Shown piece after piece: positions 17,980 through 28,085 of a DNA stretch of 64,000 nucleotides (positions within the stretch are counted from its first letter, which is position 1; each line of letters begins with the position of its first letter). The notes beneath the pieces were generated by a model. That model ran no database searches and was not told the origin of the DNA. It saw nothing but the letters and a program-made list of their open reading frames with translations. The position numbers were made by a program, and so were the translations under genes. This DNA comes from Phytohalomonas tamaricis (GTDB lineage: Bacteria; Pseudomonadota; Gammaproteobacteria; Pseudomonadales; Halomonadaceae), in NCBI RefSeq assembly GCF_003012345.1, contig NZ_PVRV01000024.1, forward strand, positions 1-64,000. Reading direction: 5' to 3'.

Positions 17980-20900
17980 TTACCCTTCCGTCAGCTCACG
18001 CCAGCGTTTCTCCAACCGCTTACCCGACACCGGTGCTTGCGTTCCGAGCTGTTGAGCAAAGAGTGATACTCGAAATTCCTCAAGCCACCAGCCAAAGTCG
18101 ATAAGCTCCGGATCAATCAACCCATGACGGCGATCACGTCGCTCATCCAGACGCCGCTGGAAGGCATTGACCTCCTCCATCGCCAGCTGATCTCGACGCA
18201 TCTCGCGCGGTGCTTTCTCAAGTCGAATCTCAGCGGCTTCCAGATAACGCGGATAGTGTTTGAGCCATTCTCCCGCTTCGCTGATAAATCCGGGATGCAC
18301 CAGACGCTTCAATTGCACCTTCACATCGGAGAATGTCAGCGCCAGGGCAAAATTGACCTTACCCTTGAGCAGCTTGCTGACACGCAGATGGCCCTCAAGG
18401 GCTCGTTCAACCTGAGCAAGAAGCTCATTACCATGCTCGACAAGAAGTTCCCGACCCTTCTCGATACGTGCCTTCATCTCATCGGCATCGCGTGGCAGCG
18501 GATCGAAGGCGAATACCTGCAGGAAGGTCGCCTCGACGAAATCATCAATAAACTGTCGTTTGCTACCCACGTTGGTAAAGAGCAGCGCGCAGCGTTCAAG
18601 CCCCGGCAAATCACGTGATAGATAACGGACCTGATCAGGTAGCTGACGCATTGCCAGACGCTTGATACCGTGCCGATGCCGGACAATTGCCTTGCCCGGA
18701 TGGTCGAACAGCTCAACGCCCAGCGTATCCCCCTCATCAACCAGCGCGGGATAGGCCTCTACACGAATGCCCGCCTGCGACTGGGTATAGGTCTCTGGCA
18801 GATGACCACGTGGCCAGTGTGTAAGTCCGCTCTGCGCCAATTCGCTGCCGGCAAGCGCCTGCGTGCTCTGAAGCGCCGCGTCAGCAAAGCGCTGTTCAAG
18901 TACATCAACATCACGCCCCTCACCCAGCACGTTGCCGTCATGATCGACAACGCGCACATTCATGACCAAATGCGTCTCGAGCTGATCGTAGCGCCACATA
19001 TCCGGTGACAAGCGTACACCTGTCTTCTGACGCATGAATTCCGTCAATGCCGAACTCAACGAAACTTCATTACTGGGCACCAAGGCCTGAAGCGCTGCAT
19101 CAACCCAATCAGGAATGGGCACTACCTGACGGCGATACTGTTTCGGCAAAGACTTCATCAGCGCGATAGCTTTTTCGCGGCGCAGCCCCGGCACCAGCCA
19201 GTCAAGACGCTCGCGAGGCAAGGTTGACAGCATCGACACCGGCACCGTAATGGTCACCCCATCATCACTTACCCCTGGTGCAAAGTGATAAGTCAGCGGA
19301 TAGCGTACCCCCTTGATCTCTAACTCGTCAGGGTACTGCTCAACCGTCACCTCCTCGGCATCACGGGCCAACAGTGTCTGCTTGTCGAGAAACAGCACCT
19401 GAGGGTCGTGTTGCTCCGCCTTGCTGCGCCAGCGTTCAAAACTCTTGCCATTGTAGATATCCGCTGGCAGACGCTCATCGTAGAAATCGACCAGCGTTTC
19501 CTCATCAACGAGAATGTCGCGCTTGCGCGCGCGATCCTCGAGGTCCCCCACTTCCTCGATCAAGGCGCGATTGTGTTCAAAGAACGCGCCTTGGGTACGA
19601 AACTGTCCTTCGACCAGCGCTGCGCGAATGAATATCTGACGCGCCTCCTCAGGCGATAGCGGGCCATAATGCACCTTACGACGCGCAACAATCGGCAGGC
19701 CAAACAGGGTTACCTGCTCAAACGCCACTACCTGAGCACGCTTCATCTCCCAGTGCGGCTCGCTATAGCTGCGCTTGGTCAAATGCCTGGCTAAAGGCTC
19801 AACCCATTCCGGTTTAATCGCCGCCACTTCACGGGCGAACAAGCGTGTGGTCTCGACCAGTTCGCCAGCCATGATCCACTTCGGCGTTCGCTTGGCCAGC
19901 CCCGACCCGGGATGGATCATGAACTTGCGATTGCGCGCGCCGAGATAATCACGGTTTTCATGATGCAGACCAATGTTGGAGAGCAGACCAGCCAGCAACG
20001 CCTGATGAAGACGGGTGATATCGGCCGGCTCAACGTTTTCGGTTAAATCAAGCTCACGCGTCAGCTGTTTGAGCTGGCGATAAGTATCGTGCCACTCACG
20101 CAGACGCATGTAGCTTAAATAGTTTTCTCGGCACCACCGTCTGAGCTGGCTGCCGGAGAGCTCTTCGCGCTTTTCCTCAAAACCGCGCCATACGTTGAGC
20201 CAGGCTGCGAAGTCGGAATCCGGATCAAGCCATTGACGGTGCGCCTGGTCAGCCGCCTCACGCTTTTCTGCCGGCCGTTCACGCGGGTCCTGAATCGATA
20301 GCGCACTGGCGATGATCAGCGTTTCCTTGAGGCTGCCTACCTCACCACCAGCAAGCACCATTCTGGCCAGACGAGGGTCAATAGGCAGCCGTGCCAACTG
20401 GCGCCCTCGCGTGGTCAGATGAAACTGCTCATCGACAGCGCCTAATTCATGCAACAGGCGAAAGCCGTCCTTGACGAAGCGGCTGTCGGGTACATCAACG
20501 AAGGGGAATTTCTCAATGTCGCCGAGCTTGAGCGACAGCATCGACAATATGACTGACGCCAGATTGGTGCGCCGGATTTCCGGCTCGGTGTACTCGGGGC
20601 GCGACAGAAAGTCCTCTTCGCTGTAGAGGCGAATACAGACCCCTTCAGCAATACGACCACAACGCCCCTTGCGCTGATTGGCGCTGGCTTGGCTGACCGG
20701 CTCGATGGGCAGACGCTGCACCTTGGCGCGATAGCTATAGCGGCTGATCCGCACCAGGCCAGGGTCAATGACATAACGAATCCCCGGGACGGTCAACGAT
20801 GTCTCGGCCACGTTGGTCGAGAGTACAATGCGTCGTCCGGTATGCGGAGAAAACACCCGGTTCTGCTCGGCATTGGATAGCCGCGCATAAAGCGGCAGCA

Positions 20901-21942
20901 CTTCCGTGTCGCGCAGTTGGGCACGGCGTAGCGTATCGGCGGTTTCGCGAATTTCTCGCTCGCCAGGTAGAAAGATCAGTACGTCCCGTGGTCCGGTAAA
21001 CCAGCGTTTTTCACGCTCGATCGCCTGTACCTCTTCCACGGCGCGCAAAATCCCTTCCTGCAGCGTCAGGTCTTCTTCATCGGCCTCTTCCCGCGCCAAT
21101 GGCTGATAACGTGTCTCAACCGGGTAGGTACGCCCTGATACCTCAACGACCGGTGCTGGCCCCTGAGGTCCGGCAAAATGTTTCGCGAAGCGGTCTACAT
21201 CAATCGTCGCGGAGGTGATGATGACCTTCAGGTCAGGCCGCCGCTCAAGCAGACGCTTCAAATACCCAAGCAAGAAATCGATGTTGAGGCTACGTTCGTG
21301 AGCCTCATCGATAATGATCGCCTCGTAACGTTCAAGGTCACGATCATGCTGGGTCTCGGCCAGCAAAATACCGTCCGTCATCAGCTTGATGAGGGTGGTA
21401 TCGGCGGTCTGGTCAGTGAAGCGCACCTGATAACCGACCTGATTGCCCAGCGGTACGGCCAACTCTTCGGCCAGACGTGTGGCAACCGAACGCGCCGCAA
21501 GCCGACGCGGCTGGGTATGGCCAATCAGGCCACGGCGGCCAAGTCCGAGTTCAAGACATATCTTCGGCAGCTGGGTGGTTTTCCCCGAACCCGTTTCCCC
21601 GGCAACCACCACTACCTGATGATCACGGATCGCGGTCAGGATATCGTCGCGTTTCTCAGCAACGGGCAGCTCAGCGGGATACTGCAGCGTAAAGGGCTGG
21701 GCACGGCGTTTCTCGACGGCAGCTTCAGAGCGCTCAATATGACGCTCGATATCAGCCAAGGCGCGGTCGACCGGCTTGTTGCTCGCCAGTCGGCCGATCA
21801 GTTTGGCTAGACGGCGCTCTTGGTCATGTGCATCCGCCAGCAAACACTTGTCGAGTCGCTGGCGTAGCACGTCGAGTTTTTGACGGGAATCGATTGCGGT
21901 ATCGCTCAAGACGTCCTCATGACGATGGAAATCCTCATGCAA
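17980..21942 (-). CDS. hrpA: ATP-dependent RNA helicase HrpA
   Basis: The 1320-residue DEAH-box helicase has P-loop GETGSGKTTQLPK (about 116-128), IIDEAHERSLN, SATID, and the C-terminal HA2, OB-fold and HrpA-specific DUF3418 domains. It matches full-length E. coli HrpA (1300). It unwinds RNA and can rescue stalled ribosomes. The start is unusual: an in-frame stop lies two codons upstream and the first codon is TTG at 21942. A second TTG at 21909 has a better GAGG ribosome site. An inverted repeat covers the first start. Confidence 0.95.
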   Translation of the reverse strand: MHEDFHRHEDVLSDTAIDSRQKLDVLRQRLDKCLLADAHDQERRLAKLIGRLASNKPVDRALADIERHIERSEAAVEKRRAQPFTLQYPAELPVAEKRDDILTAIRDHQVVVVAGETGSGKTTQLPKICLELGLGRRGLIGHTQPRRLAARSVATRLAEELAVPLGNQVGYQVRFTDQTADTTLIKLMTDGILLAETQHDRDLERYEAIIIDEAHERSLNIDFLLGYLKRLLERRPDLKVIITSATIDVDRFAKHFAGPQGPAPVVEVSGRTYPVETRYQPLAREEADEEDLTLQEGILRAVEEVQAIEREKRWFTGPRDVLIFLPGEREIRETADTLRRAQLRDTEVLPLYARLSNAEQNRVFSPHTGRRIVLSTNVAETSLTVPGIRYVIDPGLVRISRYSYRAKVQRLPIEPVSQASANQRKGRCGRIAEGVCIRLYSEEDFLSRPEYTEPEIRRTNLASVILSMLSLKLGDIEKFPFVDVPDSRFVKDGFRLLHELGAVDEQFHLTTRGRQLARLPIDPRLARMVLAGGEVGSLKETLIIASALSIQDPRERPAEKREAADQAHRQWLDPDSDFAAWLNVWRGFEEKREELSGSQLRRWCRENYLSYMRLREWHDTYRQLKQLTRELDLTENVEPADITRLHQALLAGLLSNIGLHHENRDYLGARNRKFMIHPGSGLAKRTPKWIMAGELVETTRLFAREVAAIKPEWVEPLARHLTKRSYSEPHWEMKRAQVVAFEQVTLFGLPIVARRKVHYGPLSPEEARQIFIRAALVEGQFRTQGAFFEHNRALIEEVGDLEDRARKRDILVDEETLVDFYDERLPADIYNGKSFERWRSKAEQHDPQVLFLDKQTLLARDAEEVTVEQYPDELEIKGVRYPLTYHFAPGVSDDGVTITVPVSMLSTLPRERLDWLVPGLRREKAIALMKSLPKQYRRQVVPIPDWVDAALQALVPSNEVSLSSALTEFMRQKTGVRLSPDMWRYDQLETHLVMNVRVVDHDGNVLGEGRDVDVLEQRFADAALQSTQALAGSELAQSGLTHWPRGHLPETYTQSQAGIRVEAYPALVDEGDTLGVELFDHPGKAIVRHRHGIKRLAMRQLPDQVRYLSRDLPGLERCALLFTNVGSKRQFIDDFVEATFLQVFAFDPLPRDADEMKARIEKGRELLVEHGNELLAQVERALEGHLRVSKLLKGKVNFALALTFSDVKVQLKRLVHPGFISEAGEWLKHYPRYLEAAEIRLEKAPREMRRDQLAMEEVNAFQRRLDERRDRRHGLIDPELIDFGWWLEEFRVSLFAQQLGTQAPVSGKRLEKRWRELTEG

Positions 21943-21989
21943 TGATTATCAACGGCACCGGAAACCGGGCCGTCTCCTTGCATGAGGAT
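21931..21989 (-). repeat. inverted repeat/hairpin over the hrpA translation start
   Basis: Perfect 12-base arms ATCCTCATGCAA (21931-21942) and TTGCATGAGGAT (21978-21989) flank a 35-base loop. Inside the loop a second stem pairs ACGGC with GCCGT. In the hrpA mRNA the right arm is 5', an AAGGAG lies just after it, and the left arm contains the TTG start. The fold would hide both. There is no T-run, so it is not a standard terminator for fadD. Confidence 0.7.
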
Positions 21990-22036
21990 GATATAGATGG
22001 GATTACCGCTATTGTAGCGCTAGCATGTCCGCTCGC

Positions 22037-23710
22037 CTACACATGCGACTTCTGTCTGGCCTCGTCACGCAGCTCGCGCCTTAACACCTTGCCAACATTA
22101 CTCTTGGGCAGTTCGTTACGAAACTCAACGTGGCGGGGTAACTTGTAACCTGTCAGGCGCTCCTTGCACCAGGCGCGCACCTTGGCCTGATCGAGCCTGT
22201 CATCCTTGGTGACGATAAATGCCTTGACCGCTTCACCCGATGCTTCGTCGGGTATACCGACCACTGCCGCTTCAATGATATCGGGATGGGCCATTAGCAC
22301 GTCTTCAATTTCATTAGGATAGACGTTGAACCCTGACACGATAATCATGTCTTTCTTGCGATCGACGATACGAACGAAACCGTCCTCGGCAATCACGGCG
22401 ATATCGCCTGATTTCACCCAACCATCAGCTGACAATGCCTTGGCGGTATCCTCGGGCCGATTCCAATAGCCCTTCATGACCTGCGGTCCTTTCACACACA
22501 GCTCTCCTGACGCGCCGATGTCCAGCGTCTCTCCTGCATCGTCAATGACCTTGAGCTGTGTATCTGCCACCGGCCGGCCGATGGTACCCAGCCGGATATC
22601 TTCGGGAGGGTTGACGCATACCACCGGCGATGTTTCGGTCATTCCATAGCCTTCAAGAATCTGGCAATTCGTTATCGCCTCCCAACGCTGCGCCACCGCC
22701 GAGCTGAGTGCCATTCCACCAGAGACGGACATCCGGAGGTTGGAAAAATCCAACGCCTTGAAATCATCGCGTTTGGACAGAGCTGCAAACAGTGTATTCA
22801 AGCCGATAAATACAGAGAAAGAGTGTTTGTGCAGCGTCTTGACGAAGCCATCAAGATCGCGCGGGTTAGGAATGAGGATACTGTGATTACCGGTCTTGCA
22901 GGCAAACATGCAGTTCAAGGTGAATGTATAGATATGATAGACCGGCAGTGGCGCGATGATGGTCTCGCGTCCCTCTTTCAACATCCCTTCCAACACTTGC
23001 CCGGTCTGCAGCATGTTGGCAATCAGATTGCGATGGCTCAGCATCGCTCCCTTGGCGACGCCGGTTGTCCCTCCTGTGTACTGCAGCACGGCGAGATCGT
23101 CTCCGTCGCGCCGTGGTGCCCGGTCGGTATTGCCCGTATTTGCCAGCGTGGTACGAAATCGTACGGCGTTAGGTAAGCGGTACTTCGGTACCAGACGCTT
23201 TACGTATTTGGCACCAAGATTGTAAAACCAGCGCTTGGGCCCGGGATGCAGATCGGCGATTTCGGTAATCACCACATGCGCGACCTGCGTCTTCTCAATG
23301 ACCTTATCGAGCTTGTCCGCCATGTGGGCAAAGATCAGCGCGCCCTTTACACCGGCATCTTCGAACTGATGCTGAATCTCTTCCGGGGTATAAAGCGGAT
23401 TGGTATTGACCACTACCAGTCCCGCACGCAGTGCCCCGAATACAGCCACCGGATACTGGAGCACATTGGGCAACAGAACTGCAAACCGGTCGCCCGGCTC
23501 AAGCGAGGTCTCGTTAACCAGCCAGCTCGCAAAGCGTCTGGACAAGCGATCCAGCTCTGTATAGTTCAGCGTATGCCCCATGCAACTAAAAGCCGGATGC
23601 GCGGCATAGCGCTGCGAAGCCGTTTCAATGACATCCATGATCGAAGCATAGCCCTGTTCATTTTTCAGAGGGGGGCCGCTCACGGTCGATACCTGGGCCT
23701 GCTCGGTCAT
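22037..23710 (-). CDS. fadD: long-chain fatty-acid-CoA ligase
   Basis: This 557-residue ANL-superfamily enzyme activates fatty acids to acyl-CoA at the inner face of the membrane. It has the AMP-binding P-loop YTGGTTGVAKGAMLSH (about 210), GYGMTETSP, and the C-terminal SGFNVYPNEIE and GKVLRREL. Length and motifs match FadD. It is divergent from cysK and lies 94 bases upstream of hrpA on the same strand, so read-through into hrpA is possible. Confidence 0.93.
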   Translation of the reverse strand: MTEQAQVSTVSGPPLKNEQGYASIMDVIETASQRYAAHPAFSCMGHTLNYTELDRLSRRFASWLVNETSLEPGDRFAVLLPNVLQYPVAVFGALRAGLVVVNTNPLYTPEEIQHQFEDAGVKGALIFAHMADKLDKVIEKTQVAHVVITEIADLHPGPKRWFYNLGAKYVKRLVPKYRLPNAVRFRTTLANTGNTDRAPRRDGDDLAVLQYTGGTTGVAKGAMLSHRNLIANMLQTGQVLEGMLKEGRETIIAPLPVYHIYTFTLNCMFACKTGNHSILIPNPRDLDGFVKTLHKHSFSVFIGLNTLFAALSKRDDFKALDFSNLRMSVSGGMALSSAVAQRWEAITNCQILEGYGMTETSPVVCVNPPEDIRLGTIGRPVADTQLKVIDDAGETLDIGASGELCVKGPQVMKGYWNRPEDTAKALSADGWVKSGDIAVIAEDGFVRIVDRKKDMIIVSGFNVYPNEIEDVLMAHPDIIEAAVVGIPDEASGEAVKAFIVTKDDRLDQAKVRAWCKERLTGYKLPRHVEFRNELPKSNVGKVLRRELRDEARQKSHV

Positions 23711-23925
23711 CCACTATCCTCTAACAACTGTCAAAATACTTTGATTCTAAACGAAAACGCCGCCGCTGCCCGGCACTGGTTCCTATGGAGCATAGGCGTA
23801 TTCCCCAGACTCATCATTATCCATTGTGATAGAAAGATAACCTGACATCCGCTCCAGCATGGTATTTCCTAGCCGTTCGTCTTAGGCTTGGTGACATTGA
23901 CTAAGAAGAAGGAGCGTCTCACCTC

Positions 23926-24897
23926 ATGGGCCAGATTTTTGCGGACAATTCACAAGCCATTGGCAATACCCCACTGGTCAAGATCAATCATCTGACCAGC
24001 CATCCCAGAGTGTATGTCAAGCTCGAAGCACGCAATCCGGCACTTTCAGTCAAGTGCCGGATTGGTTCGAACATGGTATGGGACGCCGAGAAAAGCGGCG
24101 CCCTGAAGCCCGGCATGGAGATCATCGAACCTACCTCTGGCAATACCGGCATTGCGCTGGCCTTCGTAGGTGCAGCGCGTGGCTACAAGGTCACTCTGAC
24201 CATGCCCTCCTCAATGAGTCTGGAACGCCGCAAGGTGCTCAAGGCATTAGGGGCCGAGCTGGTACTGACCGAGCCGGCAAAAGGAATGAAGGGCGCCGTC
24301 GACAAGGCGCGCGAAATGCGCGATGCCGAACCCGAGCGCTACTTCATGCCTCAGCAGTTCGACAATCCGGCCAATCCCGAGATTCACTTCAAGACGACCG
24401 GACCTGAGCTTTGGGAAGCGACCGATGGCGATCTCGATGTGCTGGTGGCGGGCGTTGGCACCGGCGGCACCATTACTGGCGTATCTCGCTATTTCGAAAA
24501 GGAACGGGGCAAGGCGCTTTACTCGGTAGCGGTCGAACCCGCCGAATCACCGATTATCGCCCAGCACATGCGCGGTGAGGACATCACGCCAGCCTCGCAC
24601 AAGATTCAGGGCATTGGCGCCAACTTCATCCCCACCAACCTCGACCTTGAACTGGTCGATCGCGTCGAGGCTGTCACTGGCGATGACGCCATGGCCATGG
24701 CGCGTCGATTGATGAGCGAAGAAGGCATTCTCTGCGGCGTCTCATGCGGCGCAGCCATGGTTGCTGCACTTCGTCTGGCCGAAGATCCTGAATATCGGGA
24801 CAAATCGATTGCCGTCATCATGCCCGACAGCGGCGAGCGCTATTTGTCAGGCCCACTGTTCGAAGGGCTTTTTACCGAAAAAGAACTCAATCAGTAA
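23926..24897 (+). CDS. cysK: cysteine synthase A (O-acetylserine sulfhydrylase)
   Basis: This 323-residue PLP enzyme makes cysteine from O-acetylserine and sulfide. The PLP lysine is in SVKCRIG (Lys43), the phosphate-binding loop is GTGGTITG and the substrate loop is PTSGNTG. SVKCR and the length favour CysK over CysM. An AAGGAG lies 11 bases before the ATG, a long spacing. It completes the pathway served by cysH and cysB in the same window and is probably under CysB control; no operator was identified. Confidence 0.95.
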   Translation: MGQIFADNSQAIGNTPLVKINHLTSHPRVYVKLEARNPALSVKCRIGSNMVWDAEKSGALKPGMEIIEPTSGNTGIALAFVGAARGYKVTLTMPSSMSLERRKVLKALGAELVLTEPAKGMKGAVDKAREMRDAEPERYFMPQQFDNPANPEIHFKTTGPELWEATDGDLDVLVAGVGTGGTITGVSRYFEKERGKALYSVAVEPAESPIIAQHMRGEDITPASHKIQGIGANFIPTNLDLELVDRVEAVTGDDAMAMARRLMSEEGILCGVSCGAAMVAALRLAEDPEYRDKSIAVIMPDSGERYLSGPLFEGLFTEKELNQ

Positions 24898-24917
24898 GCG
24901 CTGATTGTTAAACAGAA

Positions 24918-24954
24918 AACGCCCGCCTCTCAATGTGAGACGTGGGCGTTCTTT
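24918..24954. terminator. rho-independent terminator after cysK
   Basis: An imperfect stem, AACGCCC...TCTCA with TGAGA...GGGCGTT, is followed by CTTT. It lies between the convergent cysK and the glutamine-amidotransferase gene. Confidence 0.8.
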
Positions 24955-24988
24955 ATATGCAAACAGCTATAAGCAAACAACAGGCCTT

Positions 24989-25792
24989 TTAACTTGCTCT
25001 TCGCTTATCCTTGAGTAATTCAACCTGTTCGCCGTTGTGAAACACGGCCAGCTCGCCTGGAGTCATGCACACCCAACCGTCCTCATCGGTCAGCGGGTTG
25101 GTAGCGACGACCGTTGCCACCATGTCCGGATCGAGCTGCGCATCAAGATCAAGTTCACATGCGTTATCTTTCAGCGCCGCCTGCCCAAAAGGGGCGCGCC
25201 GCGTAATGTACGTCAGACGCTTGGAGCAGAAAGCGTAAAGCCGGCTACCCTCTGACAGCAGCATGTTATACACCCCCATTTCGTGTAACTGCAGGCACCA
25301 GATGTGCAAGGCGGCACTCAATTGGGGCGAGGTGAACGTGAACGGTGCTGACAGACTAAACTCATACAACCGATCGAGCAGCCAACAAAAGGCGCGCTCA
25401 CCATCAGTGGAGCCCAATGGTTGGAAACGTCCACTCAGCGTTAGCGTCTCGGGCCGCTCAATCTGGCCGTGCATCACATAACTCCAGCAGACCCCACCAA
25501 TTTCGCGCTTGAAAGGATACGTGTTTTCGATGCACGTCTCGCCGACATTTCCTTGTCGCACCTGCCCTAACGCAATGGTGCTTTCGATCGGATATTCACA
25601 CAACAACCGCGCTACAGGTGAACGCGCGGCCGGTAGAATGTCGTGAAAGTCGCGGTAGCCACCCGGCTCGAAAAAACCAATGCCAAAACCATCCACATGG
25701 GAGCCGGTAATCCCGCCGCGCGGAAAGAAGCCTGTCAGACTGAAGCAAAGGTCTGTCGGCTTGCTGGCACTCAAGCCGATCAACTCACACAT
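24989..25792 (-). CDS. class II glutamine amidotransferase (YafJ-like)
   Basis: This 267-residue N-terminal-nucleophile amidotransferase has the catalytic Cys2 directly after the initiator Met (MCELIGLS) and the conserved HVDGFGIGFFEPGG (about 33-46) and GNVGETCIENTYPF. The family hydrolyses glutamine or a gamma-glutamyl amide. The YafJ role is undefined. It overlaps the stop of the VWA gene by eight bases and is the last gene of that three-gene unit. Confidence 0.9.
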   Translation of the reverse strand: MCELIGLSASKPTDLCFSLTGFFPRGGITGSHVDGFGIGFFEPGGYRDFHDILPAARSPVARLLCEYPIESTIALGQVRQGNVGETCIENTYPFKREIGGVCWSYVMHGQIERPETLTLSGRFQPLGSTDGERAFCWLLDRLYEFSLSAPFTFTSPQLSAALHIWCLQLHEMGVYNMLLSEGSRLYAFCSKRLTYITRRAPFGQAALKDNACELDLDAQLDPDMVATVVATNPLTDEDGWVCMTPGELAVFHNGEQVELLKDKRRAS

Positions 25793-27590
25793 GCGGCTCT
25801 CTCCTCTGCTGGCGACGGCGCCGCCTCTGCTGACGACGACGCATAGCCGTTATCAGAAATAACAGTACCAAAACACCTATCACAGCCCAGACCCAAGGCT
25901 TGCGTACATACTCCTGAACATAGCGCTCAACCGTAGGCCACCACGGCTTGAGCGTTTCCCATACCCGCTGCAGCGACCATTGCTGGTCCTGGACTTTCTT
26001 CTCCTGCTGCGGCTCATCGGGCAACTGTTCAGCGTTGACAGCAGCGCGGTCGAGCGAAGCACCGGAAAGGCCGATACGGGCCTCTTCATTTAATCGTACC
26101 GGAGGCAGCGGAATATGCCGCGTCTCGCCGTCCAGTGTGACCTGAGCGTCCAGCACCACGGGAACTGACTGTTCAGGCAGATCAGCCGGTAGTGCAACAC
26201 GCCAATGTTTATCATCACGCGTCTCGACCGCAAGCGACTCGCCCTGCAACGTTGCGGTAAGCGTCGTGTTACTGCTATCAAGGCGAGGGTGTGCCGCCTG
26301 CAGTGCAATCGATGACTGATCGGGTGCCAGCGCTGCACTGATGGCCGGCGCAACGTTGACACTCTGAACGCGCAAACGCTGAAAATCGGCGCCGCTGGCC
26401 AATACGCTCAAACGAGCATTGCCCAACAACTCAGGCTCAACCAGCGTTCCGCGATAATGGCCATCTTCATCCCGCGTGAGCACCGTGGATATTTCATTAC
26501 CATTGTTGTCGCGTAGACGCGCACTTACCGTCATATCACCTTCAGCTGCATAGGGTTCACCATTTTCAGTGAGCCAGGCGTCGAGCGGTACATCAAAATA
26601 CTGATACAGCGTGGCCGAAACCGACGACGTCTTCAGCATAAGTGAGGAGGTAATCAGGATGCGGCTACCAGGTCCCACCTGCCCTTCGACATGCCACTCA
26701 CCGGGCGTCGGCGACGGCACGGTAATCAGGTCATAGCGACGATCGCCGCGCCAATGCACGCCGCTATCATTGGCCACATCGTCTCGCTGGATACGTTCAC
26801 CATTGGGCCCCACCAGGGTAATGGGTGCGGCCGTATCATCATGAAAGATCAGCGCGGTAAACTCATCGACACGATCATCAATGGAGAAGCGTCCATCGAT
26901 AAGCGGAACCTGCTCGCTCGGCACGACCTGATCAAGGACGTCGAGAAACGAGCGCAGCAACGCCTCAGACGTTTCCGCCACCGCAGCAAGCCCTCCTGTA
27001 CGCTGGGCCAGATCTCGCAACAGATTGGCATCGGCATTGTGCGACAGCGCAATGGTATGCACGACGACATCATTACCTGCCAGGCGTGGTGCCAGTTGCG
27101 TCAGGATACGCTGACGCGAAGCGGCGTCGCGCTCGGCCTTGTCCTGGCCGTTTGCGGGAATATCGACCATGCCATCCGTCAGAAGAATGACATGATTGTG
27201 CCGCGTGTTATTGCGTTGGCCCTCTGGTGTTACGCTTTTCAGCGCCGCTTCAAGGTCGGTGAATTGCTGATAGTCACTTAGCTGAGGAAGCACCGCCAGT
27301 GCCTTCTGGCGCCAACTGTCGTCGACGTTATCCATGGGAAGTGGATTGGCCACCCGAGCGCCGAATGTCCAAAGCCCTGCTCGGGTGTTCAGCGGAAGCA
27401 AATCGACAAGCAGACGCACACCACTGGCACGAAGATTGGCCGGATCGTTGGCTTTCATACTGCCGGAGACATCGATCAACAACCGGACATCGGCAGCATT
27501 GTTGTCTTGCGAATTTGCATCCTGCGCACTCGCCATGCTCCAGCACAGGCACAAAAGCATACCAAGGAGGACTTGCTGCATTGCCTTCAT
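25785..27590 (-). CDS. secreted/membrane-anchored VWA-domain protein (TIGR03503-like)
   Basis: The 601-residue protein has a signal peptide (about 1-22, ending SMASAQ) and a von Willebrand A domain (about 35-200) with the MIDAS motif LIDVSGSMKAND. Beta-rich modules of unknown type follow, then a C-terminal membrane helix (about 567-583) and a very arginine-rich cytosolic tail. It should sit in the inner membrane with its VWA domain in the periplasm. The function is unknown. It is flanked in the operon by a small membrane protein and a glutamine amidotransferase. Confidence 0.82.
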   Translation of the reverse strand: MKAMQQVLLGMLLCLCWSMASAQDANSQDNNAADVRLLIDVSGSMKANDPANLRASGVRLLVDLLPLNTRAGLWTFGARVANPLPMDNVDDSWRQKALAVLPQLSDYQQFTDLEAALKSVTPEGQRNNTRHNHVILLTDGMVDIPANGQDKAERDAASRQRILTQLAPRLAGNDVVVHTIALSHNADANLLRDLAQRTGGLAAVAETSEALLRSFLDVLDQVVPSEQVPLIDGRFSIDDRVDEFTALIFHDDTAAPITLVGPNGERIQRDDVANDSGVHWRGDRRYDLITVPSPTPGEWHVEGQVGPGSRILITSSLMLKTSSVSATLYQYFDVPLDAWLTENGEPYAAEGDMTVSARLRDNNGNEISTVLTRDEDGHYRGTLVEPELLGNARLSVLASGADFQRLRVQSVNVAPAISAALAPDQSSIALQAAHPRLDSSNTTLTATLQGESLAVETRDDKHWRVALPADLPEQSVPVVLDAQVTLDGETRHIPLPPVRLNEEARIGLSGASLDRAAVNAEQLPDEPQQEKKVQDQQWSLQRVWETLKPWWPTVERYVQEYVRKPWVWAVIGVLVLLFLITAMRRRQQRRRRRQQRREPHV

Positions 27591-27605
27591 TGCTTCACCG
27601 CCTGT

Positions 27606-28037
27606 TCAAATCGATGGTTCACGACGTGCCTGTCCAGCGTGGCGCTGTACGGGCCGACGTTCATTACTATCGTGTTCATCATCTTCGTCATCATCACGAC
27701 GACGTTTCAGAGCAATCGCAGCGCCAAGGGCAGCACCTATCCCCATTCCCACAAGAAGCAGCGCACCTGCTCCGGCCATCTGTCCCGTATCATGCTGAAG
27801 CTGACCGACAATGGCGACAATCAACGCCGGTGCCCAGCCAGAATAGCCGAGCTGATTCTCGGGCCCAGGTACGGAGAACGTCGAAGGCGTTGCCAGCAGG
27901 CCAGCCACCAGGCCCACCAGTGCCCAGCGAGGTAACCGAGGCAGGAACGATACGCCGAAATAACCTGCAGCGAGCACGATCAGTGACAAGACGCCATAAC
28001 AGAGCCAAAGTAGTGGCAGTGAATCGGAAATCAGCAT
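27606..28037 (-). CDS. small membrane protein of unknown function
   Basis: This product of about 143 residues has three or four hydrophobic segments (about 6-25, 38-50, 66-80, 88-108) and a strongly charged tail (RRRDDDEDDEHDSNERR). The frame is open to 28154, but the ATG at 28037 has a GAGG six bases upstream and starts directly at a hydrophobic helix. It is followed 16 bases later by the VWA gene. The family is not recognised. It may be a partner of the VWA protein in the membrane. Confidence 0.65.
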   Translation of the reverse strand: MLISDSLPLLWLCYGVLSLIVLAAGYFGVSFLPRLPRWALVGLVAGLLATPSTFSVPGPENQLGYSGWAPALIVAIVGQLQHDTGQMAGAGALLLVGMGIGAALGAAIALKRRRDDDEDDEHDSNERRPVQRHAGQARREPSI

Positions 28038-28085
28038 TCTCAACCTCGTAAACGATCTTTGATCTGCCATGTTACACTTCAGACT

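Noticed and set aside
21178-21810. 210-codon plus-strand ORF antisense to hrpA.
   Set aside because: It lies inside the conserved helicase domain on the other strand and has no ribosome site or family resemblance.
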